A stretch of DNA of 64,000 nt from Marinobacterium lacunae (GTDB taxonomy: Bacteria; Pseudomonadota; Gammaproteobacteria; Pseudomonadales; Balneatricaceae), in assembly GCF_000705555.1 (NCBI RefSeq), contig NZ_JMQN01000029.1, positions 27,615 through 91,614 of the forward strand, written 5' to 3'. This document shows positions 26,732 to 34,858 of the stretch, piece by piece (within the stretch, counting starts at the first letter, position 1; the number at the start of each line of letters is the position of its first letter). Below the pieces are notes generated by a model, which saw only the letters and a program-made list of their open reading frames with translations, searched no databases and was not told where the DNA came from. The position numbers and the translations under genes were made by a program.

Positions 26732-27577
26732 TTACGGGCTTTCGTCTTGCATCTCGTCCAGCAGGGCAGGCCAGCGTTCGGTCCAGCAGCAGTGATGGTC
26801 ATATCCGGGGATGATAGTCATATGCACAGGACGCAGGCTGTTCAGGCCGGTGACGAAGCGGCGCGTCATAGCGGGGGGGATAATCGAGTCGTGCTCACCT
26901 ACGAAATGCCACTGCTCGACATTGGCAAGGCGCGCTCTGTTGTCAGCGGGGTTAAGTGATCCAACGAGCGGCGTAATACGGTGGTAGTCGCTCCAATAGT
27001 CTGTATCGAGGTTGCCCGCGATGGTTACCAGTCGATCCACATCGGTACGGGCCTCGGCCAGCAGTGTTGCGATGGCACCGCCTCCCGAGTAACCGATCAG
27101 TGTCAGGCGGTTGGCGCTGTATTCCTCTTTGAGTTGGTTCAACGCTTCGTTGTAGGCGTTCACAACCTCGGGTGCAAACCGGCTACCGAGCCAATAGCGG
27201 GCGGGGCAGTTGGCATGTGGCTGATACTGGCACGGGCGTCCCAGATAGATCACTTGAGCGCTGCTATCGCGCAGGGCGAGTCTCAACGCCAGCGGATCAA
27301 CCGGTGTTGGGTCTGGCGATGGGCGAGAACGCGTTATCCAGGCCAGACCATCCCCTTCGATATAGACCCTCAGGCGCTCAGCTCGGGCAGTGGTTACACC
27401 TGAAAAACCTTTCAGTTCAAACTGCCCTGCCTTAAGCGTGATCGGCTTCAGGCCCTGCTCTTGCGCCAGTGCGCTGGCGTGCTCGGTGCGCGCCTCGGGC
27501 GAGGGGATGGAGGCGCAGGCCTGAAGCATTAGCGTGATCAGGCAGGTTGCGATGGCGTTGCGGGTCGGGCGTTTCAT
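26732..27577 (-). CDS. Alpha/beta-hydrolase lipoprotein
   Basis: 281 residues. A lipoprotein signal ends at LMLQAC with the lipidated Cys21. The mature part has an alpha/beta-hydrolase core: nucleophile Ser in IGYSGGGA, a GEHDSIIPP loop for the acidic residue, and the His in GYDHHCCW near the end. That makes it a likely membrane-attached esterase or thioesterase on the periplasmic side; the substrate is not evident. It follows the autotransporter-type gene on the same strand, but a strong terminator separates them, so it probably has its own promoter. Confidence 0.78.
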   Translation of the reverse strand: MKRPTRNAIATCLITLMLQACASIPSPEARTEHASALAQEQGLKPITLKAGQFELKGFSGVTTARAERLRVYIEGDGLAWITRSRPSPDPTPVDPLALRLALRDSSAQVIYLGRPCQYQPHANCPARYWLGSRFAPEVVNAYNEALNQLKEEYSANRLTLIGYSGGGAIATLLAEARTDVDRLVTIAGNLDTDYWSDYHRITPLVGSLNPADNRARLANVEQWHFVGEHDSIIPPAMTRRFVTGLNSLRPVHMTIIPGYDHHCCWTERWPALLDEMQDESP

Positions 27578-27602
27578 CGGTTGGCCGTTGTCTGTAGGCG
27601 AT

Positions 27603-27633
27603 AAAAAAGGCCATGAGCATCACTCATGGCCTT
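27603..27633 (-). terminator. Terminator after the autotransporter-type gene
   Basis: An 11-bp stem AAGGCCATGAG / CTCATGGCCTT (27607-27617, 27623-27633) with a 5-nt loop. On the minus strand it is followed by a T run (A run at 27603-27608). Confidence 0.85.
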
Positions 27634-27657
27634 GATGGTAGAGACTGATGGGCCTTT

Positions 27658-29247
27658 TTAGAAGGCGACGCGCAGTTTCAGTGATGCGGTCTGGCTCAGG
27701 TAGTCAGAGCGGTATTCGGCATCGTAGTTGGCGCTGATTTCAGCACCGTTGTCGGCGGTGTGGAACAGACCGAAACCGGCGTTGGCGATCCACGGGTTAG
27801 GATCGAGACCCTCGGTTGTGAACTGTGCACCCGGCGCGCCTGCAAACGAGGAGGTGATGCTGGCCTGATCGTTGATCAGATCGTAGCCCACGCCCAGTTT
27901 GGCGTTCAGCTCAGTGCTGGGGTTCAGGGTATGGATCAGCTGTCCTTCAACACCGGCGACCAGCGCCTCTGTGATGTTGCTCTCAACATCCAGATTCAAA
28001 AGCCCTGCACCGGATTCGGTGTAAGACTCATCCTTGATCCAGGTGTAGTCCGCTTTAACGGTTGCGATCGCACGGTTGGCATCGTCGATGGCGTAGGTAT
28101 GGGCCACGCCAGCGCCAAGGTGAGCGGTGTAGCTGTCGTAATCGGAGTCAGCGGCACTGTTGGTAAAGGTGATGACACGCTTGCCCTGGTTCTGGTTTTG
28201 ACCCACATCGGCCTGGAAGGTCAGGTCGGTGTTGGCATCCAGCGCGTACGAGCCGTAGCCGATCAGCTGGTAGCTGTCGATATCCAGGCTCTGGGGCGCC
28301 ACGTTCGAGTTGCTGTCCACGTTGGTGTTGGCATAGGCAAACGCGATACCCAGACGGGTCAGGTCGTTGATAGAGCTGTCCAGACCCAGTACCAGACCGC
28401 CAGTCTTGGCGTCGTAGCCGGATACGCCCTTACGGTCGTCCTGCTCGGTCCAGGTGCCGAACGGCTTGATCCAGAAATGCTTGTCGCTCAGCATCGCATC
28501 GCCGGAGGAGAGGCCCAGATTGGCGTTCTGACGTGCGCCAACTGCATTGTTGATACCGTAGAGCGTGGTGCGCGCGGCCATGGAACCTGCACCGGTCAAG
28601 ACAGGGAGGGTTTGGCTTACGGCGGCTGACAACTCTTCTTCACTTGAAAGGCCGGTGAACAGATTTATAAGGCCGCTGTTTGCGTCTATAACCTGTGCTG
28701 CACCATATGCGGGCGAGTTCTTTGTATTGACGACAGCGTCATAGGCCAGTAGAGCAGAAAGAATTTGGAAATTAGATATTGTAAATACACTGCCTCCACA
28801 ACAACCATCCCCGTGGTCATACCATCCAAAAATGTCGCCATCGAGGAGTCCATCTAAGGATGACGAGCCGGACTGATTGTCTGCGCCGGAGCTATCGCTT
28901 AGCTGGGTTTTGACGCCGTTGACGGTTATACCGGCGGGATCCCAGGATGGTCCATCAACATCGTACGTTACGTAAGACCAATCGAAAGTAACATCACAGC
29001 CAGCGCCACAACCGCTCAGGGATATAGTGAAGGTGGTATCGCCCCCTCCGTTATCTGAACCTGTCAAAGTAACTGAACCTGGTGCCGAGCCTGTATCGAT
29101 ACTGCCGTCTCCAGCAACAGTCTGGCTCCAGTTGTCAGCGGCATAGTCACCTGAAAAGTCCGCCTGAGCGGCTGGTGCAGCCAAGGCGAGTCCTAAGGCG
29201 ATTGCAAGTGGCGAGCGAATAAAAGCGGGCTTTCGGTTGGATTTCAT
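27658..29247 (-). CDS. Outer-membrane protein with autotransporter beta-barrel and short passenger
   Basis: 529 residues from ATG 29247; upstream in-frame starts would precede a classical signal peptide (residues 1-29, ending APAAQA). Residues ~30-185 form a Gly/Ser/Asp-rich passenger-like domain with paired cysteines (GCGAGC, GDGCCGG). Residues ~255-529 are an autotransporter barrel: SDKHFWIKPFGTWTEQDDRK is the usual barrel entry and the chain ends in alternating hydrophobics with terminal Phe (LKLRVAF). The passenger-coding DNA (about 28640-29160) is visibly richer in A+T and rare-type codons than the barrel, suggesting domain replacement. No ligand or enzyme motif is recognisable in the passenger. 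Confidence 0.8.
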   Translation of the reverse strand: MKSNRKPAFIRSPLAIALGLALAAPAAQADFSGDYAADNWSQTVAGDGSIDTGSAPGSVTLTGSDNGGGDTTFTISLSGCGAGCDVTFDWSYVTYDVDGPSWDPAGITVNGVKTQLSDSSGADNQSGSSSLDGLLDGDIFGWYDHGDGCCGGSVFTISNFQILSALLAYDAVVNTKNSPAYGAAQVIDANSGLINLFTGLSSEEELSAAVSQTLPVLTGAGSMAARTTLYGINNAVGARQNANLGLSSGDAMLSDKHFWIKPFGTWTEQDDRKGVSGYDAKTGGLVLGLDSSINDLTRLGIAFAYANTNVDSNSNVAPQSLDIDSYQLIGYGSYALDANTDLTFQADVGQNQNQGKRVITFTNSAADSDYDSYTAHLGAGVAHTYAIDDANRAIATVKADYTWIKDESYTESGAGLLNLDVESNITEALVAGVEGQLIHTLNPSTELNAKLGVGYDLINDQASITSSFAGAPGAQFTTEGLDPNPWIANAGFGLFHTADNGAEISANYDAEYRSDYLSQTASLKLRVAF

Positions 29248-29761
29248 AGTGTTCCATTTCCTTGAAGTATTACGCATTCCGTCCCGGACTCGATTCCATC
29301 GATAAGATACGACTGCACACTGTTCTTTGGCGACAAGGCGGATTTCGTAGGAAAAAACTGACAAATCGGTCGGTATTATACCACCTACGAAACGCTTGGA
29401 AATGCGCCCGCGTACTATTTACGCGTGCTTACAGGCTTTGTTTGCTTCTTTGAGGGACGATCACGTTGAGACGGACTTCCCTGCGTGACGCAATCAGACA
29501 ACTCATTCCCGCCATGTCGCAATTCCGCCGTTTTTCCTTTCTGACCTGTCGCAACGGGGACAACAGTCTATTCCCGCATTCGTAGTATGGATTGGCACGC
29601 TTGGTTGTATCCGGAGTGTCCGTTTTCGCGGACCGGAAGTCCCTCTCGCTTCCATGCAGGTTCATCCCCTGTATCCGTCGTCGCCAGGATAACAATAAAA
29701 AACAACAGACTCCGTGCGGGAGTCCTGTGCTGGAAATCCAGACAGTTCAAAGGAGAGCTTC
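29248..29761. promoter_or_regulatory. Divergent control region of the autotransporter-type gene and the BCCT gene
   Basis: No supported gene in 514 bp. TGTCGCAA occurs twice as direct repeats (29515-29522 and 29547-29554, 32 bp apart); TGTCGCAATT also occurs upstream of fdhA (5597-5606). These are candidate regulator half-sites for the BCCT operon. A GACAAATCGGTC element near 29360-29372 could serve the leftward gene. Confidence 0.45.
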
Positions 29762-31363
29762 ATGAAAGGTGTGAATAGAGATCAAGCCGAGGCGGAGGCC
29801 TTGGTGATAACCGCGGAGTATGACACCGACTATCAAGTCGGACAGGATAACGTCAAACTGCTCGGGCTGGACGTTCATAACCCGGTCTTTGGCATCAGTG
29901 CCGGACTGATTCTGCTGTTTATTCTCGCAACCCTGCTGTTTCCGGCCGGTGCCAAGGAGGCATTGACCGGCGCACGTGGTTGGTCAATTGAACATTTCGA
30001 CTGGTTGTTCATGGTTGGTGCCAACCTGTTTGTTGTTTTCTGCCTGGCGTTGATCGTTCTGCCGGTCGGCCGGATCCGCTTGGGTGGCGTAAATGCCAAG
30101 ACCGAGTTTTCAACACTCTCATGGTTCTCGATGCTCTTTGCCGCCGGCATGGGCATTGGGCTGATGTTCTGGAGCGTGGCTGAACCTGTGGCGTACTACA
30201 CCGACTGGTATGGCACTCCGCTGAATGCGGCAGCGCGAACGCCGGAAGGTGCCGACATGGCACTTGGCGCAACCATGTTCCACTGGGGTCTGCACCCCTG
30301 GGCCATTTACGGCGTGGTGGGGCTGGCACTGGCGTTTTTTGCCTACAACAAGGGCCTGCCGCTGACTGTTCGGTCCGCGTTTTACCCGCTGCTGGGCCGT
30401 CACACCTGGGGTGTGCTCGGTCACGTGGTTGATATTCTTGCCGTACTGGCAACCATCTTTGGTCTGGCCACTTCGCTCGGTCTCGGTGCCCAGCAGGCTG
30501 CCGGTGGTCTGAACTACCTGTTCGGTATCGCTAATGACCTCTCGACCCAGGTAGCGGTGATCGTCATCGTAACCGGTGTGGCGCTGTTCTCCGTTGCCCG
30601 CGGCCTCGACGGTGGTGTAAAGCTGCTGAGCAACATCAACATGGTCATCGCGGCCGGCTTGATCGCGCTGATCATCGCGGTTGGTCCGACGCTGGCGATC
30701 TTCAAAACCATGGGCACGATGTTGACCAGCTACGCCAGCAATATCGTGCCGCTATCTGACTGGATCGGTCGTGAAGATGGTACATGGTTCCACGGCTGGA
30801 CTGTTTTCTACTGGGCGTGGTGGATCTCCTGGTCACCGTTCGTCGGCATGTTCATTGCCCGTATCTCCCGTGGTCGCACCGTGCGCGAGTTCATCACCGC
30901 TGTTCTGCTGGTGCCGACGCTGGTCACACTGGTATGGATGAGTGTCATGGGGGGGGCTGCCATGGAGCAGGCAACCAACGGCGTTGGCGAGCTTGCCAAC
31001 GGTATTGGTGATGTCTCTCAGGCGATGTTCCAGATGTTTGAAAACCTGCCGCTGACCAGCCTGCTCTCCGTCGTTGGTATCGTGCTGGTGCTGGTGTTCT
31101 TCATCACCTCGTCTGATTCCGGCTCTCTGGTAATCGACAGCATCACCGCCGGTGGCAAAACCGACGCACCGATGCCTCAGCGTATGTTCTGGGCAAGCCT
31201 GGTGGGCATTATCGCCGGCACCCTGCTGGTCGGTGGCGGCTCCGAAGCGCTGGTGGCGTTGCAGGCTGGGGCGATCACTACAGGCCTGCCGTTCACCATG
31301 GTGCTGGTGCTGATGTGTCTGAGCCTCTATCAGGGGCTGAGATCGGAAGTACACCTGCATTGA
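29762..31363 (+). CDS. BCCT-family (betaine/choline/carnitine) transporter
   Basis: 533 residues from ATG 29762, with AAAGGAGAG upstream. Twelve hydrophobic segments are expected. The BCCT substrate-site glycine stretch is GMGIGLMFWSVAEP, and the conserved signature region is YWAWWISWSPFVGMFIARI with SRGRTVREF. These are secondary carriers for quaternary ammonium compounds, driven by Na+ or H+. The short C-terminal tail (after residue ~515) argues for a metabolic carrier rather than an osmosensing BetP type. It is the first gene of a unit with an 86-residue protein and a TRAP system. Substrate could be betaine, choline, carnitine or a taurine-like compound; not determinable here. Confidence 0.9.
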   Translation: MKGVNRDQAEAEALVITAEYDTDYQVGQDNVKLLGLDVHNPVFGISAGLILLFILATLLFPAGAKEALTGARGWSIEHFDWLFMVGANLFVVFCLALIVLPVGRIRLGGVNAKTEFSTLSWFSMLFAAGMGIGLMFWSVAEPVAYYTDWYGTPLNAAARTPEGADMALGATMFHWGLHPWAIYGVVGLALAFFAYNKGLPLTVRSAFYPLLGRHTWGVLGHVVDILAVLATIFGLATSLGLGAQQAAGGLNYLFGIANDLSTQVAVIVIVTGVALFSVARGLDGGVKLLSNINMVIAAGLIALIIAVGPTLAIFKTMGTMLTSYASNIVPLSDWIGREDGTWFHGWTVFYWAWWISWSPFVGMFIARISRGRTVREFITAVLLVPTLVTLVWMSVMGGAAMEQATNGVGELANGIGDVSQAMFQMFENLPLTSLLSVVGIVLVLVFFITSSDSGSLVIDSITAGGKTDAPMPQRMFWASLVGIIAGTLLVGGGSEALVALQAGAITTGLPFTMVLVLMCLSLYQGLRSEVHLH

Positions 31364-31394
31364 TAGCGACCACACACACGAGAGGGTAAACGCG

Positions 31395-31655
31395 ATGATG
31401 ATTGCCGAGCTGATCGATCTTGAAGACTTCACGGACCGGTTGCGGGAGTTGGGACTGGCTCTGCCGGTGGGAGCTGACGCAACCGCTGTGAAGGCTGAAC
31501 TTGAGGATTGGCTTGGCGATGCTTCCAGCGAGGAACTGAACGCTTTCGAGCGGATGGTTGCCACGCTGGAGGCAAAATCCGGGGGGATGATGTTGCCGAT
31601 CGTCGTGGCGTTGATAGCGCATGGCCGTGGCCTCATCGAGCACTACAAAAACTAA
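31395..31655 (+). CDS. Small hypothetical protein between BCCT and TRAP genes
   Basis: 86 residues, acidic in the first two thirds (AELIDLEDFTDRLRELGLAL, AELEDWLGDASSEELNAF) and hydrophobic near the end (MMLPIVVALIAHG). It starts 31 bp after the BCCT gene with GAGGG at a good distance (ATG 31395 or 31398) and is 30 bp before dctP, so it is very likely translated in the operon. I do not recognise a family. Codon use matches its neighbours. Possible roles as a carrier-associated or regulatory peptide are guesses. Confidence 0.65.
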   Translation: MMIAELIDLEDFTDRLRELGLALPVGADATAVKAELEDWLGDASSEELNAFERMVATLEAKSGGMMLPIVVALIAHGRGLIEHYKN

Positions 31656-31685
31656 GCTGCAAACTATTAAACGAAAGGGCAAAAA

Positions 31686-32696
31686 ATGAAGAAACACACC
31701 CTGTCCAGCTTTAAAACGTTGCTTGTAACCGCTGCGACGACTGCCTGCCTGATGAGCGCAAGCGCTCAGGCGCTGACGCTGAAGCTGGCCACCGACTCGG
31801 GTACCCAGGGCTCACCGGCCGGTGATGCACTGAAAAAGTGGGGCGAGCTGATCGAGCAGAGATCGGGCGGCGAGATCAAGACCAAAGTGTACTACCAGAA
31901 CGAGCTGGGCGGTCAGCAGGAGGTGTTCGACCTGCACGTGGCCGGTGACGTGGATGTCATGCTGAACTGGCCGATGACCTCGTACGACAAGCGGATCGGT
32001 GTGATCTATACCCCTTACATGACCTTGTCCTGGGATGAAGCGCTGAACGCTTACAGCCCAGGTGGTTGGGTCAACAACATGCTCGGTGGTATCTATCAGG
32101 ATATCGGCCTGAAGTTTTTCGGCCCCTGGCCTGAAGGCTTCAACGGTGTAGGTTCACGCGGCAAATATGCGTTGAATATCGCCGATGCGGAAGGGCTCAA
32201 GGTGCGCACCATGACCGTATTCCCGGCTCCACAGACGATGCAGGCGCTGGGTTATCAGACCGCTGCAATCGACTGGGGTGAAGTGTATACCGCACTTCAA
32301 ACCGGTGTGGTCGATGGCGAAGCCGGTAACGTGATCTACTGGGATTACGAGTACTTCCGCGACTCCCTGGACTACTACGTACAGACCAAGCATTTCTTCA
32401 TGACCGGCATCCTGTCCATGAACCTGGACTCCTGGAACGGCATGAGCGAAGAGGAGCAGAAAGTGGTCAGCGAAGCGGCGCTGGAGATCATGAACGATCA
32501 GTTCAAGGCAGCCAAAGAGCAGGACGATCACTACATCGCAGAAGCGCATAAAGCGGGCATGGAGTACTTCGAGCCCAGCGACGAGCAGATTCGCGAGTTC
32601 GCCAAGGCTGCACGCGAGAAAGTTTGGCCGTTGATGGATCAGGAGATCGGCTCCGAGATCATGGAGACGATTCGTGCCAATGCAACTCCGCTCTAA
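31686..32696 (+). CDS. TRAP transporter substrate-binding protein (DctP family)
   Basis: 336 residues with a Sec signal peptide ending near SASAQA (~29). The mature protein starts with the typical LTLKLATDSGTQGSPAGDAL, keeps the Arg-containing binding segment GLKVRTMTVFPAPQTMQALG that in DctP proteins contacts a carboxylate, and has EVYTALQTGVVDGEAG. It captures an anionic solute in the periplasm for the DctQM permease. AAAGGG precedes the ATG. The Phe-Pro-Ala-Pro around the Arg loop is unlike dicarboxylate-specific DctP, so the ligand is open. Confidence 0.9.
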   Translation: MKKHTLSSFKTLLVTAATTACLMSASAQALTLKLATDSGTQGSPAGDALKKWGELIEQRSGGEIKTKVYYQNELGGQQEVFDLHVAGDVDVMLNWPMTSYDKRIGVIYTPYMTLSWDEALNAYSPGGWVNNMLGGIYQDIGLKFFGPWPEGFNGVGSRGKYALNIADAEGLKVRTMTVFPAPQTMQALGYQTAAIDWGEVYTALQTGVVDGEAGNVIYWDYEYFRDSLDYYVQTKHFFMTGILSMNLDSWNGMSEEEQKVVSEAALEIMNDQFKAAKEQDDHYIAEAHKAGMEYFEPSDEQIREFAKAAREKVWPLMDQEIGSEIMETIRANATPL

Positions 32697-32720
32697 GCGG
32701 CATCCACACCTGTTTTAACC

Positions 32721-32745
32721 CCGACCGGCCCGCTTTGCGGGTCGG
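32721..32745 (+). promoter_or_regulatory. Intercistronic hairpin between dctP and dctQ
   Basis: A GC-rich hairpin (CCCGC/GCGGG with an outer CCGA/TCGG pair, 3-nt loop) sits between the binding-protein stop and the small permease start. Such hairpins commonly keep binding-protein mRNA in excess; that role is inferred. Confidence 0.55.
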
Positions 32746-32766
32746 TTCGCTCAGAGGCTGAAGAAG

Positions 32767-33294
32767 ATGATCGGCAGACTCTTTTCCGGGCTGGATCGCC
32801 GTATCGGATGGTTGCTGGAAGCGGCCGCGTTTGTATCCAGCATGCTCGTTGTCGGGCTGATGCTGTTCCTTGTGCTGGCACGTTATGTGTTTGGCTGGTC
32901 CGTGGTGGGACTTCTTGAGCTGATCATGCTGTTCGGGATGTGGCTCTATATGCTCGGCGGGCTTATTGCCAGCCGTCGTAACGAACATCTCGTGGTGGAT
33001 TTCGTCGAACTGCAGATATCGGATCGACGCCTCAAGCTGATGCATAAGGCGATGATCTCGTTCATCACATTTGTGATCTGCCTGTTCTTCGTTGTACTGG
33101 CGTACCGGATGCTGGCCTGGGGCATGCGTCGTCCGCAGTCAACGCCGGGCATGGGTATTCCGCTCTGGCTGCCTCAGGCCTCAATTATGGTGGCCGCTGT
33201 GGGCTGTAGCTGTTATGCGCTGCGCGATGTTGTGTGCGCCATAACCGGCATCAAACAACTGAAAAAAGAGGGGGCGCTGGCATGGAAGGGTTGA
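32767..33294 (+). CDS. TRAP transporter small permease (DctQ family)
   Basis: 175 residues with four membrane segments (about 18-40, 52-72, 95-118, 135-155). The characteristic first half reads LDRRIGWLLEAAAF then VLARYVFGWSVVG, and the LASRRNEHLVVDF-like loop is LIASRRNEHLVVDFVEL. It is the small membrane subunit that stabilises DctM and docks the binding protein. Its stop codon overlaps the start of dctM by 13 bp, which indicates coupled translation. Confidence 0.9.
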   Translation: MIGRLFSGLDRRIGWLLEAAAFVSSMLVVGLMLFLVLARYVFGWSVVGLLELIMLFGMWLYMLGGLIASRRNEHLVVDFVELQISDRRLKLMHKAMISFITFVICLFFVVLAYRMLAWGMRRPQSTPGMGIPLWLPQASIMVAAVGCSCYALRDVVCAITGIKQLKKEGALAWKG

Positions 33295-34580
33295 TTGCGA
33301 TTGGCCTGTTGATGCTGCTGATGATCATTGGCGTTCCTGTCGCTTGGTCGTTCGCAGGTGTCCTTGCTTATATGGTTTTCGCCTACGACGCCAACCTGAA
33401 CACCCTGATGCTACAGGGCTACCGCTCGGTGGACTCGGTGATTCTGATTGCACTGCCGCTGTTTGTGCTCACCGGATATTTGATGCAGAGCGGCGGTATC
33501 GCCCGCCGATTGGTCGATTTCATTGAGGTGATGATCGGCAAGCGTCGCGGCGGCATGGGCGCATCAATGGTGATGGCCTCGGGTATCTTCGGTGCCATCG
33601 CCGGCACAGCCACGGCTGCTGTCGCCTCAATCGGCACCATCATGATTGGGCCGCTGGAGCAGCGCGGTTACCCGCGCAGCTATTCATCGGCGTTGCTGGG
33701 GATCTCTTCGCTGCTGGGGATTTTGATTCCGCCGTCGATCACCATGATTCTGTTCGCGGTAGTGACACGCCAGTCTGTGGCGGCGTGCTTCGCGGCATCG
33801 GTAGGGCCTGCGATTCTGCTGATTATCGGGTTGATCATTGCCAACCGTTTCAGCGTTGGCCGCTTCTTTCATGAGGTGAGCAGTGCCGCTAACGACGGGC
33901 TTGAGCAGCTACCGGGCAAGGGCAAGGCCACCTTCCGCGCTTTTCCGGCATTGTCGTTGCCGATCATTATTCTCGGCGGTATCTACGGCGGTGTGTTTAC
34001 ACCGACTGAAGCGGCGGCAGTGGCGGCTTTTGCCGCGATGCTGATCGGCTTCTTCATCTACAAGGATCTGAATCTCGGCACCTTTGCGCGTAGCGTGGTG
34101 TCAGCAGCGGAGACAACCGGTACAGTGATTCTCATCCTGCTGTTTAGCTTCATGATCGGCCGAATTCTGGCGTCTGAGCGGATACCGCAGGATCTGACCG
34201 AACTGGTGAGTACGCTGATCCAGAACCCGTTGATGATCCTGATCGTGGTCAACCTGTTTTTGATCATTGCGGGGATGATCATGGATGATGTGTCGGTGAC
34301 GGTGGTGGTGGCACCGCTGTTCCTGCCGCTGATGATCGACAGCGGTGTTCATCCGGTACATTTTGCATCGATTGTCGCCTGTTCGGTGGTGATCGGCGCC
34401 AATAGCCCCCCGGTGGCACCGATACTCTATATGGCGTGTCGTATTGGCAAGGTATCGATCCACAAAACCGTGATGCCGGCACTGGCGCTGATGGGATTTG
34501 TGGGCTTGCCGGTCATGATGATCACGACCTTTGTGCCGGACCTGTCACTGTTCCTGCCGCGCATGCTCGGGTTCGTGTAA
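33282..34580 (+). CDS. TRAP transporter large permease (DctM family)
   Basis: 432 residues from ATG 33282, which has GAGGGGG upstream inside dctQ; the frame extends further upstream but without family sequence. About twelve membrane segments. Family features are YRSVDSVILIALPLFVLTG, GASMVMASGIFGAIAGTATA, SSLLGILIPPSITMILFAVV and GVFTPTEAAAVAAFAA. It is the ion-coupled channel of the TRAP system and closes the BCCT-86aa-dctPQM unit before a strong hairpin. Confidence 0.92.
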   Translation: MEGLIAIGLLMLLMIIGVPVAWSFAGVLAYMVFAYDANLNTLMLQGYRSVDSVILIALPLFVLTGYLMQSGGIARRLVDFIEVMIGKRRGGMGASMVMASGIFGAIAGTATAAVASIGTIMIGPLEQRGYPRSYSSALLGISSLLGILIPPSITMILFAVVTRQSVAACFAASVGPAILLIIGLIIANRFSVGRFFHEVSSAANDGLEQLPGKGKATFRAFPALSLPIIILGGIYGGVFTPTEAAAVAAFAAMLIGFFIYKDLNLGTFARSVVSAAETTGTVILILLFSFMIGRILASERIPQDLTELVSTLIQNPLMILIVVNLFLIIAGMIMDDVSVTVVVAPLFLPLMIDSGVHPVHFASIVACSVVIGANSPPVAPILYMACRIGKVSIHKTVMPALALMGFVGLPVMMITTFVPDLSLFLPRMLGFV

Positions 34581-34597
34581 CCGGGGTCTATCAACCG

Positions 34598-34629
34598 AAA
34601 ACAGCGTTCGATTATCGAACGCTGTTTTT
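34598..34629. terminator. Terminator after dctM, containing an operator-like palindrome
   Basis: AAAACAGCGTTCG and CGAACGCTGTTTT are perfect arms around ATTAT, with T residues following. The centre of the stem is the palindrome GTTCGATTATCGAAC (34606-34620), so the element may serve both as terminator and protein-binding site. Confidence 0.75.
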
Positions 34630-34653
34630 GCGCTGTGCGTTCGATAATCGAAC
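34606..34653. promoter_or_regulatory. Paired IclR-type palindromes upstream of the alcohol dehydrogenase
   Basis: GTTCGATTATCGAAC (34606-34620) and GTTCGATAATCGAAC (34639-34653) are perfect 15-bp palindromes differing only at the centre and spaced 33 bp, about three helical turns. They closely resemble the PcaR/PcaU-type operator as I recall it (GTTCGATAATCGCAC). No IclR gene is in the window. The rest of the gap to 34858 shows nothing else firm. Confidence 0.55.
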
Positions 34654-34858
34654 CCGTCCTCTCGATCCCGACCTGTCTGCATCCCCTATTTTCAATAACT
34701 CATTGAAAAGCATTAAAAATAATTAGCATTTTCTGTTCTGGCCTTTGGGTATGCTTCTTGCGTTCCGCATCAAGGCTGCCGGTGCTGACAGTGGGCGGCA
34801 CGCCATGATCGTTGCTGAGGCAACGCCAATAATAAAGCGGAACTCTAAGGATGCGTTT

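Noticed and set aside
34739..34755. Sigma-54-like TGGCC...TATGC upstream of the alcohol dehydrogenase
   Set aside because: Spacing between the GG and GC elements is one base too long, and sigma-54 promoters do not tolerate that.
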